This document shows, piece after piece, positions 1-6,442 of a DNA stretch of 24,277 nt (positions are counted from its first letter, which is position 1; each line of letters starts with the position of its first letter). Under the pieces are notes generated by a model. The model was not told the DNA's origin and did no database searches. It saw nothing but the letters and a program-made list of their open reading frames with translations. The stretch is taken from positions 1 to 24,277 of the forward strand of contig CANQFO010000007.1 in the NCBI GenBank assembly GCA_947599755.1, given 5' to 3'. The translations under genes and the position numbers were made by a program. The stretch comes from an uncultured Bacilli bacterium. Lineage in GTDB: Bacteria > Bacillota_I > Bacilli_A > RF39 > UBA660.

Positions 1-8
1 TTAAAAAG

Positions 9-50
9 AGTGTAATAGTCAATTCAATTGAATGAATTAGATATTACACT
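9..50. repeat. Inverted repeat upstream of the SipW-type gene
   Basis: A perfect 9-base inverted repeat, AGTGTAATA at 9-17 and TATTACACT at 42-50, encloses 24 bases that contain a 12-base palindrome (ATTCAATTGAAT, 22-33). No T-run follows the right arm, so it does not look like an intrinsic terminator. It ends 19 bases before the next start codon, where an operator or an invertible segment could sit. The upstream context is cut off by the window edge, so its role is open. Confidence 0.35.
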
Positions 51-69
51 TATATGGTACCAGGTTTAC

Positions 70-648
70 ATGAAAAATAATCATGCAAAAACATATATCA
101 TAGTAGCGATATTTCTATCCATAATAGGAATAAGTATTGCCTATGCAGCCCTAAGTCAACAATTACAGATCAAAACAACTACAACCGTACAATCTAGTCA
201 AACTTCCTGGAATATTGCATTTGAAAGTGTTAGTTGCCAAGCAGCTGGTAATGCTGTATTAGGTACATTTGAAACAAATGGAACAACGCTTACAATATCT
301 GGATTTACTTTAAAAGTTCCAAATGATATTGTTTATTGTTCTTTTTATATCAAAAACAAAGGAGAAGTAAATGCTAAAATTTCATCAGTGAATTATGAAG
401 GACCAACATGTTCTGGAACAGGAACAACAGCTACAGCAGATGCTAATTTAGTAAAGACTTATTTATGTCATGACTTAGTTTGGGATAATAGTGGAACTCT
501 TTTGGTAGAAAAAGGTGTAGTTATACCTGCAGGAAGTAGTAGAACTGTTCGAGTAAGGCATTGGCTTTGTAGCAGTTTAAGATCGTTACCAACTAATCCC
601 GTAACTTTTACCAATGCAGTCTATACAATTAATTTTGAACAAGCCTAA
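70..648 (+). CDS. Small secreted protein with SipW/TasA-type leader
   Basis: A 192-residue secreted protein read from the ATG at 70. The frame is open back to a TTG at 28, but the signal peptide begins naturally at 70, and both starts have weak ribosome sites. Residues 1-30 form a basic tip, a hydrophobic stretch and an A-Y-A-A site followed by L-S-Q-Q. That pattern is typical of TasA/camelysin-like proteins cleaved by the SipW-type signal peptidase. The mature part is a beta-rich, Thr/Ser-rich, probably single-domain protein with five cysteines. It has no LPXTG signal or C-terminal anchor, so it is either released or assembled non-covalently. No sipW homologue is in the window. A terminator follows, so it is not strictly part of the pilus operon, although proximity suggests a shared surface or biofilm role. 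The leader is the main evidence; the fold is inferred. Confidence 0.7.
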   Translation: MKNNHAKTYIIVAIFLSIIGISIAYAALSQQLQIKTTTTVQSSQTSWNIAFESVSCQAAGNAVLGTFETNGTTLTISGFTLKVPNDIVYCSFYIKNKGEVNAKISSVNYEGPTCSGTGTTATADANLVKTYLCHDLVWDNSGTLLVEKGVVIPAGSSRTVRVRHWLCSSLRSLPTNPVTFTNAVYTINFEQA

Positions 649-653
649 ATTAA

Positions 654-692
654 AATATAAGAGTAACTAAAAATATTCTTGTATTATTTTTT
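654..692 (+). terminator. Intrinsic terminator of the SipW-type gene
   Basis: Six bases after the stop codon, AATATAAGA (654-662) pairs with TCTTGTATT (677-685) through one G-T wobble. An A and six T (687-692) follow. The stem is AT-rich and weak but well placed. Confidence 0.55.
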
Positions 693-781
693 AAAATTAA
701 AAACGGGTGACTTCTCAAAGTAAATGCAACTCATATTATAAAAATTGCTTTTACTTTGAGAATTAAGAAAAATTAAAAACG
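693..781. repeat. Symmetric inverted-repeat element with flanking 13-base direct repeats
   Basis: An 18-base inverted repeat with one mismatch (arms 712-729 and 745-762, 15-base loop) sits between two identical 13-base direct repeats, AAAATTAAAAACG at 693-705 and 769-781. Exactly six bases separate each direct repeat from its nearest arm. The right arm is not followed by T-rich sequence on either strand, which argues against a terminator. The element ends 13 bases before the -35 box of the pilus promoter. It could be a regulator binding site or the remnant of a tiny mobile element whose insertion duplicated its target; nothing here decides between these. Confidence 0.6.
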
Positions 782-794
782 AACATATGTGCAA

Positions 795-823
795 TTGACA
801 AATACTTGGGGGGGGGGTATAAA
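795..823 (+). promoter_or_regulatory. Pilus operon promoter P1 with G10 tract in the spacer
   Basis: A consensus -35 TTGACA (795-800) and a -10 TATAAA (818-823) are exactly 17 bases apart. The last ten bases of the spacer (808-817) are all G. In such AT-rich DNA a G10 run is exceptional. Homopolymer tracts in this position are known to change length by slipped-strand mispairing and so alter promoter spacing, as with the poly-C tract of the Bordetella fim promoters. As written the promoter is at optimal spacing, i.e. 'on'. Loss of two G would put an alternative TAAAAT box (820-825) at 17 bases. It drives the leader ORF and the pilin genes. The promoter call is firm; switching is inferred. Confidence 0.8.
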
Positions 824-867
824 ATCATGTTAAGATAAACAATAATGTATAGGAGGTAATATAAAGA

Positions 868-900
868 ATGAAGCAAATTAAAATTGACAAAAATAGGTAA
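868..900 (+). CDS. 10-codon leader ORF between the two pilus promoters
   Basis: The ATG at 868 opens a ten-codon ORF (MKQIKIDKNR) ending in TAA at 898-900. A perfect AGGAGG (851-856) precedes it by 11 bases, slightly long but usable. It lies downstream of P1 only, and its 3' half is the same DNA as the -35 box and spacer of P2. It may be a translated leader peptide of the P1 transcript or merely a by-product of the promoter sequence. There is no run of a single amino acid that would suggest classical attenuation. Confidence 0.35.
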   Translation: MKQIKIDKNR

Positions 901-912
901 GAGAAATATAAT
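884..912 (+). promoter_or_regulatory. Pilus operon promoter P2, perfect consensus
   Basis: TTGACA (884-889), a 17-base spacer and TATAAT (907-912) form a textbook housekeeping-sigma promoter. Transcription would begin near 919, giving a very short leader before the AGGAG ribosome site (925-929) of pilin 1. The -35 context (ATTGACAAA) matches that of P1 89 bases upstream, so the pair may have arisen by duplication. Confidence 0.75.
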
Positions 913-933
913 TTTATATAGAATAGGAGTGAG

Positions 934-2547
934 ATGGTGAGAAAGAAAATAGTAAATGATCTAAAATGGAAAAATTGGATTATGCTAGTTCCATTAGCCA
1001 TAGTAGTCATAGTAGTAATGTATTTAACACTAAATGTAAATGCTTCAGTACAAATAACTACAAATTCTGGAAAAAAAGGAACAAATGATCCACAAAGTGA
1101 ATATGTAACAAATCAAGGTACATTAACTGTTACCGATCAAAAACAAAATATAGGAAATGTAGATCAATTGCAAGTATATAAAATAATAGATACATATTAT
1201 AATAGAAGTTCAGATACAATCGTATACCAATTTACAAGTGATTTTAAAACGTTTTTAGACTCTAGTGGTAGTTGGAAACAACTTACAGAATCAGAATATT
1301 TAGGATATAGCCAATCATCAGGAACATCAGGAAGTAGCAATATAAATCCTTTTCAAAGTAGCAGTAATTTTGCAAAATTAATGAGTGCTTACGCAGGATA
1401 TATTCGAACAAATTCAAAAACAGGAACAAATATGACTTATGATAGTGGAAATTGGACAAATACAGCAACACTAGATGTAGGAAGTTACTTAGTATTACCA
1501 GTATCGACTTCTAATGTATATGGAGTAATGGTAGGAAATATAGAATTAAAAAAAGTAGGAGTAACTTATGAAATTTCAAATGGTTCTATTGTTGCAAAAG
1601 TAGAAAAACCTAATATTACCAAAACTTGTGAATATGATGAAGAATCCGGAACAAACATTTCTGCTAGAGTAGGTGGAGAAGTAACTTGTACTGTCACTGC
1701 CACCTTTCCAACTTATCCAAAAGATGCTCAAACAACCAATAATAATGCTACAATCAAACTAACAAAAAGCAAATTAGATTTTATATCTCCTAGTGAATCA
1801 GGTGAAAAGTTTACTGTAGAATCCACAAATTTTGCATCTTGCATATGGCCAACATCTACTGGTGATAATCATCAATATAATTTAAGTTGTATGGGTGAGA
1901 ATGTAATTGGTCATGTAAGTACAAATGGCAATGAACTATCTATTACAGATATTGATAAAACAAAAGTATCAGGTTCAACCTTAACCATAAAATATAAATT
2001 TAATTTTAACCCAGAAGAAGAAGTTACATATGGAGGATCAGGATATAATATTCCAGCAGAATTTTCTTATCCTGAACCATATAGTAGCGAATTACTAACA
2101 AGAAAATCAGAAGATATGAAAATTTATACATACGCCTTAAGAATTTTAGGATATCCAGGAGCCGTTTTTACTTTATATAAACAAAATGGAAACAAAGAAA
2201 TAGAATCAAATATTACTTTAGTTGGTACAGGACAAGGAGTAGGCTCAGAAGGAAATGCAACGATAAAAGGATTAGCAAAAGGAACCTATTACTTAAAACA
2301 AACGAAAGCACCAAGTGGATTTAATCTATTAACGTCAACTCCAACATTTATAGTAGGACCTGGAGGAACTGTTTATAGTTCTCAAGAAGGATGGTATAAA
2401 GTAGAAGCATATAATCAAGAAACAACAACTTTACCATTTACAGGAGGAATAGGAACAGTAATCTTCATTGCAATTGGATTAATAATCATTGGTGGAGCAA
2501 CAATATTTATCATATATCATCAAAAGAAACAACAAACAAATGAATAG
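934..2547 (+). CDS. LPXTG pilin 1, probable pilus shaft subunit
   Basis: A 537-residue sortase-assembled surface protein. A signal peptide (about 1-37) is followed by an N-terminal domain shared with the other two pilins (about 75-225, ending in a YGVMVGNIEL segment), a middle domain, a C-terminal SpaA/Cna-B-type domain (about 395-495), and the sorting signal LPFTG (500-504) with a membrane segment and basic tail. The TYPKD segment provides a lysine at 263, the expected acceptor for sortase-mediated polymerisation; the two paralogues lack it, so this is the best shaft candidate. Four cysteines (232, 252, 303, 319) could form disulfides. The E-box-like YYLKQTKAPSGF (452-463) has Q where the catalytic E of isopeptide domains is usual. 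AGGAG at 925-929 precedes ATG 934 by only four bases, so GTG 937 is an equally good start. First gene of the pilus operon. Confidence 0.88.
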   Translation: MVRKKIVNDLKWKNWIMLVPLAIVVIVVMYLTLNVNASVQITTNSGKKGTNDPQSEYVTNQGTLTVTDQKQNIGNVDQLQVYKIIDTYYNRSSDTIVYQFTSDFKTFLDSSGSWKQLTESEYLGYSQSSGTSGSSNINPFQSSSNFAKLMSAYAGYIRTNSKTGTNMTYDSGNWTNTATLDVGSYLVLPVSTSNVYGVMVGNIELKKVGVTYEISNGSIVAKVEKPNITKTCEYDEESGTNISARVGGEVTCTVTATFPTYPKDAQTTNNNATIKLTKSKLDFISPSESGEKFTVESTNFASCIWPTSTGDNHQYNLSCMGENVIGHVSTNGNELSITDIDKTKVSGSTLTIKYKFNFNPEEEVTYGGSGYNIPAEFSYPEPYSSELLTRKSEDMKIYTYALRILGYPGAVFTLYKQNGNKEIESNITLVGTGQGVGSEGNATIKGLAKGTYYLKQTKAPSGFNLLTSTPTFIVGPGGTVYSSQEGWYKVEAYNQETTTLPFTGGIGTVIFIAIGLIIIGGATIFIIYHQKKQQTNE

Positions 2548-2564
2548 AAGGGAAGAAATAAATC

Positions 2565-4187
2565 ATGAAAAGAAAAAATGAAATTAGGCAAACTATCATT
2601 GTTTCATTGATAATTACCATAGGATTCATTCTTTATCATTGCCTAAATGTAAATGCCAATATATCAATTACAACAGATAATAGTAAGCATTCATCAAAGG
2701 ATTCAAGTAGTTATCTAGCAAATAATAAAGGAACTTTAACAATTGTAAATGTAGGAGAAAATGATAAATTAAGTGCATACAAAATACTAGATATATTTTA
2801 TAAACAAAGTAGTGAAACGATCAGCTATGAATTTACATCAGAATTTAAAAATTTTTTACAAAGTCAATCTAATCCTAGTTGGAAAACTTTAACAGAAGAT
2901 CAATATATGGCATTAAATAGAGGAAATGCCACAATGACGACCTTTAGCAATAGTCCAGCAATTGAAGGAGGAAACACAGTAAGCAATGATTATGCAAAAT
3001 TAATGAGTGCATATGCAACACATGTTAGAGATAGAGATAATTTATCCAGTATCACGGGAACACAGTTAAATACTTCAGGAACACAAAGAACAGCTCAACT
3101 TGATGTAGGAACATATCTTGTAGTAGCAACAGAAACAAGTAACGTTTATGCTGTAATGGTAGGAAATATAGAACTAACCCGTGAAGGAAGTTCTTGGATG
3201 TTAACAAATGCAACCATAAAAGCAAAAGTTAGCTCTCCAACAATTACAAAAACTTGTAGTTATGATGATCAATCAGGAGCAAGTATTAGTGCAACAAAAG
3301 GAAAAGAAGTAACTTGTAAAGTATCTACAAGTTTTCCAACTTATCCACAAGATGCAACAACAACTTCAGAAAATGCAACCATTACTTTAACAGAAAGTAA
3401 AATTGATAAATCAACAAATTATGCAGGATACAATATAACAATGGGTGGATATAATTATACAATAGCAAATAATCAAATTAATCAAATTAGTAATCAAGAA
3501 AATATTGGACAAATTAATAACTATGGAGATAGTATTACACTTACTTTGGATAGAAAAAAAATTTCTGGTAAAACAATGGAGGTTCAATATAGTTTTACTT
3601 TTAATCCAGCATCACCAATCACATTTGGACAAAATGGATATAGTATACCAGCAAAATATGATTATCCAGCACCATATTCATATACTGATTCAATTACCAA
3701 AACAACAGAAGCTAAAATATATACTTATGCTCTTCAAATTACAGGAACTGGAGTAGGAAATACTGGAGGTACATTTGAAGTTTATAAAAAATCTGGAAAT
3801 GTAAAAGTAGGAACTGTTGAATTAGGAGTAATGGAAACAGGAAAAAATGCAATAGGAGTTTTAGAAGGAATTGCTGGAGGAGAATACTATATCAAACAAA
3901 CTAAAGCACCAGATGGATATGCTATTTTAAATACTACCCCTACAATAACAGTAGGACCTGGTGGAACAGAAATGCCTGATAAAAAAGGATATTATAATAT
4001 TACAGCCTACAATACAGAAAATCAAAATCAAATTTTACCATTTACAGGAGGAATAGGAACACTTATCTTTGTAGTAATTGGTATTGTTATAATAGTAGTA
4101 GCAATAATCATAGTAATGAAAACTCAAAAAAACGCATCACTTAAAAAAGAAAAACCAGATCAAGATGAAAAACAAAAAGAATTATAG
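2565..4187 (+). CDS. LPXTG pilin 2, paralogue of pilin 1
   Basis: A 540-residue wall-sorted protein, colinear with pilin 1 and clearly a duplicate. It has a signal peptide (about 1-32), the shared N-terminal domain, a middle domain with cysteines 231 and 251, a C-terminal SpaA/Cna-B-type domain, and LPFTG at 491-495 followed by a membrane span and a long Lys/Glu-rich tail. The pilin-motif equivalent reads TYPQD (259-263): the acceptor lysine is replaced by Q262. It can probably be joined through its sorting signal but may not accept the next subunit, as expected of a tip or ancillary pilin, unless another lysine serves. The E-box-like YYIKQTKAPDGY again has Q for E. It lies 17 bases after pilin 1. 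The stop codon is inside a terminator-like hairpin. Confidence 0.86.
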   Translation: MKRKNEIRQTIIVSLIITIGFILYHCLNVNANISITTDNSKHSSKDSSSYLANNKGTLTIVNVGENDKLSAYKILDIFYKQSSETISYEFTSEFKNFLQSQSNPSWKTLTEDQYMALNRGNATMTTFSNSPAIEGGNTVSNDYAKLMSAYATHVRDRDNLSSITGTQLNTSGTQRTAQLDVGTYLVVATETSNVYAVMVGNIELTREGSSWMLTNATIKAKVSSPTITKTCSYDDQSGASISATKGKEVTCKVSTSFPTYPQDATTTSENATITLTESKIDKSTNYAGYNITMGGYNYTIANNQINQISNQENIGQINNYGDSITLTLDRKKISGKTMEVQYSFTFNPASPITFGQNGYSIPAKYDYPAPYSYTDSITKTTEAKIYTYALQITGTGVGNTGGTFEVYKKSGNVKVGTVELGVMETGKNAIGVLEGIAGGEYYIKQTKAPDGYAILNTTPTITVGPGGTEMPDKKGYYNITAYNTENQNQILPFTGGIGTLIFVVIGIVIIVVAIIIVMKTQKNASLKKEKPDQDEKQKEL

Positions 4188-4207
4188 GAAATTCCTATAA
4201 TGTTTTT
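4181..4207 (+). terminator. Intra-operon terminator-like hairpin after pilin 2
   Basis: ATTATAGG (4181-4188) pairs perfectly with CCTATAAT (4194-4201) around a five-base loop, followed by G and five T. The pilin 2 stop codon (4185-4187) lies in the left arm. With an 8-base mostly AT stem it should be a leaky terminator. It sits where pilus operons benefit from lower expression of minor subunits and sortases. Confidence 0.55.
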
Positions 4208-4245
4208 CATTAAATAGTAAGGAATAATCGAAGAAGGTGATAAAG

Positions 4246-5613
4246 ATGAAAAAGATCAGAAAAAAAATATCGATTTACATATTTATAATAGGAATATTAA
4301 CCATTCTAACAGGAATCTTTATTCATACAAACCAAAAAACAATCACCTATAAAATTCAAGGAGATTATCCTAAAAATTATAAAATTCCCCAATCAGAAAC
4401 ACATCTTGCTGGAACAACCATAAAAATTAATTCTTTAAAGAAAGGAAAGGTTATCAAAGGATACCGATTTCTAGGATGGGAATATAATCATAAACAAATT
4501 CAAAATGAACAATTAAAAATGCCTAGAAAAGATATCCAGTTAATTGGTAGTTTTGAAAAACAAAAATATCAAGTAAGTTATGCTTTTCAAGGAGAAATCA
4601 TTCCTCAAAATGCTAATGATTTATTACCAAAAGAAAAAAGTTACACAGTAGAAGATACTGTTCAAACAAATGAAAAATTAGTAAGTTATGGATATCACTT
4701 TTTAGGTTGGTCAGAAGAAGAAACCTTTAAAATGCCTGATCACGATATAAAAATATATGGTCAATGGGTAAAAGAAAATGGAACATTTCCTTTAGAAATA
4801 TATCAAACAATAGAACAAATGCAAAACAATTATCAAAAAGGAGAAGAAGTAAAAATCAAAATAACAGTAGAAAATAAAAATGAATTTCCTGTATATGATG
4901 TAATGATAAAATTAAATGATAGTGGAGTAATATTTACGGAAGAACAAAATAAAATAAAAGAAAATATAATGAAAATTCCAAAAATGAATGCCAAAGAAAA
5001 ACTAGAATTAAAAGCAGAATATAAAGTAAATTCAAATGAACGAAAAAAAATTACTTCAACAGTAACAATTGCTGATGCAAAAGCAGACAATGATTATTAC
5101 CTAGATAGGCAAAATAACTATGAAGCAACGACTAATTTTATAACGGGAAAAGTTTCTTTAAAAATTATTAATCAAGAAGAAGAAAAACAAATTAAAAATG
5201 CTCTTTTTGGACTATACCAAGATAGTAATTGTGAACAGTTAATAGCAAAAGGAAGTACTTTTGAAAATTTAGAGCCAGAAAAAACATATTATTTAAAAGA
5301 AATTCAGCCACCAGAAGATTATACAATTTATAAGGATATAATTGCAGTTCATGTAAACGAAAATGGAAAAATTCAAATGCGAAAACAAATAAATGACGGA
5401 AGTATCAAATATAGAAGTTTAGAAGAAGATAAAAGTTCCCAAACCAAGCAAAAAGATGGACTTACAACATTAACCATAAATCGTACAGAAATTGCCATAA
5501 TTCCTGGAATAAAAGGAGAAAATAACACTTCTTACATTATAGTTGGATTAATAATCATGATAAGTAGTATAGGCAGTTATGTATACTACATAACAAGAAG
5601 GAGGGAAATATAA
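4246..5613 (+). CDS. Surface adhesin with SHIRT-like repeats and Cna-B-like domain
   Basis: A 455-residue surface protein, probably an ancillary (tip) subunit. The start is ATG 4246, eight bases after AAGAAGG; a GTG nine bases earlier overlaps that ribosome site. After a signal anchor (about 9-27) come two repeats of about 70 residues (35-104 and 108-175). Each carries the signature G-Y-x-F-L-G-W then K-M-P-x-x-D-I, fitting SHIRT/Listeria-Bacteroides-type rod modules. Next is a CARDB/DUF11-like beta domain (about 190-300) and a Cna-B-like domain (about 300-380) in which YYLKEIQPPEDY keeps the E that the pilins lack. A membrane span (428-447) and RRRE tail follow, but the motif before it, IPGIKG (419-424), is not a normal LPXTG signal. 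It may therefore stay membrane-bound or need a specialised sortase. It overlaps the next gene by one base. Confidence 0.75.
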   Translation: MKKIRKKISIYIFIIGILTILTGIFIHTNQKTITYKIQGDYPKNYKIPQSETHLAGTTIKINSLKKGKVIKGYRFLGWEYNHKQIQNEQLKMPRKDIQLIGSFEKQKYQVSYAFQGEIIPQNANDLLPKEKSYTVEDTVQTNEKLVSYGYHFLGWSEEETFKMPDHDIKIYGQWVKENGTFPLEIYQTIEQMQNNYQKGEEVKIKITVENKNEFPVYDVMIKLNDSGVIFTEEQNKIKENIMKIPKMNAKEKLELKAEYKVNSNERKKITSTVTIADAKADNDYYLDRQNNYEATTNFITGKVSLKIINQEEEKQIKNALFGLYQDSNCEQLIAKGSTFENLEPEKTYYLKEIQPPEDYTIYKDIIAVHVNENGKIQMRKQINDGSIKYRSLEEDKSSQTKQKDGLTTLTINRTEIAIIPGIKGENNTSYIIVGLIIMISSIGSYVYYITRRREI

Positions 5614-6398
5614 TGAAAAAAAGAAACAAAATGATATTATGGATAATTATGCTAGTATTAATAATGATACAAAAACCAGTACAAGCACTAAATTCCCAAG
5701 GAAATTTAGAAATAAATTATTCTTATTCAGATGTAAAAATAGCAAATGCCAAAATTTATTTATATAAGGTAGCAGATATTACTGATCAATATCAATATAA
5801 TTATACTGGCATATTCTCTGGATACCAAGAAAATGTTAATGGCAAAACGACAAAAGAGTTAAAAGAAATTGCCAAACATCTTAAAGAATATATTTCCCAA
5901 AATAACTATGAAGCAACTTATACCATAACAACGAATAGTTCAGCAATTGCATCAGTAAGTAATATACCAATTGGACTATATTTAATTTTAACGGAAACAA
6001 AACAAATAGGGCAAATGCAATACCAATCTGAACCTGCTTTATTATCTATTCCAAACTATGATGAGTTAGAAAAAGAATATAAATATGAGATAAAAATAAA
6101 CATTAAAACAGAAGCAACCAAAATAGGTGCAAATCCAACTGATCCCAATAATCCCAATCCAACAAATAGTCCAACGAATAATCCCAACAATCCAAATCAA
6201 ACAAATGATCCCAATAATCCTAATCAACAAGGAAACGAACAAAATAACAATGGAGGAAATTTAGAAAATACAATTGTTCCTAATACATTAGATAAAATTT
6301 ATATCTATGCTGGAGTATTCATCATATCTCTTAGTCTAATATTAATTTTAATATATTGGATAAGAAAAGAAAAAAAGAAGGATCAAAATGGTAAATAA
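5613..6398 (+). CDS. Minor pilin with proline-rich tail, probable pilus base
   Basis: A 261-residue protein whose ATG shares one base with the previous stop (TAATG). A signal peptide (about 1-25, VQA end) is followed by a single prealbumin-like domain (about 28-165: G-N-L-E-I-N-Y, then IYLYKVADI and a GLYLILTET strand). A tail rich in N-P-N and P-T (about 172-215), the segment VPNTLD (222-227), a membrane span and a basic end complete it. One Ig-like domain plus a proline-rich tail is the layout of basal pilins such as FctB. The sorting motif lacks the usual G after T (VPNTL), so I infer recognition by the class B sortase of this operon, as streptococcal FCT pili use variant VPxTG signals. 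It could instead be a simple membrane-anchored subunit. Confidence 0.68.
   Translation: MKKRNKMILWIIMLVLIMIQKPVQALNSQGNLEINYSYSDVKIANAKIYLYKVADITDQYQYNYTGIFSGYQENVNGKTTKELKEIAKHLKEYISQNNYEATYTITTNSSAIASVSNIPIGLYLILTETKQIGQMQYQSEPALLSIPNYDELEKEYKYEIKINIKTEATKIGANPTDPNNPNPTNSPTNNPNNPNQTNDPNNPNQQGNEQNNNGGNLENTIVPNTLDKIYIYAGVFIISLSLILILIYWIRKEKKKDQNGK
6140..6220 (+). repeat. In-frame 15-base direct repeats in the minor pilin tail
   Basis: The identical 15-mer TGATCCCAATAATCC occurs at 6140-6154 and 6206-6220, 66 bases (22 codons) apart, within a degenerate AATCC/CCAAC-rich stretch encoding the Asn-Pro tail. Recombination or slippage between copies would shorten or lengthen the tail in frame by 22 residues. 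Confidence 0.7.
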
Positions 6399-6442
6399 GA
6401 ATAGGATACATAAAATTATATCAAATAAGGAATAACGAAAAA

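Noticed and set aside
712..762. Inverted repeat read as a terminator
   Set aside because: No T-run follows on either strand, and a better terminator for the upstream gene lies at 654-692.
825..1010. Minus-strand ORF across the pilus promoters
   Set aside because: It is rich in Leu/Phe/Ile like the other antisense shadows, has no ribosome site, and overlaps the promoters and pilin 1 start.
6130..6235. CRISPR-like repeats
   Set aside because: The repeats are degenerate Asn-Pro codons inside an open reading frame, without regular spacers.
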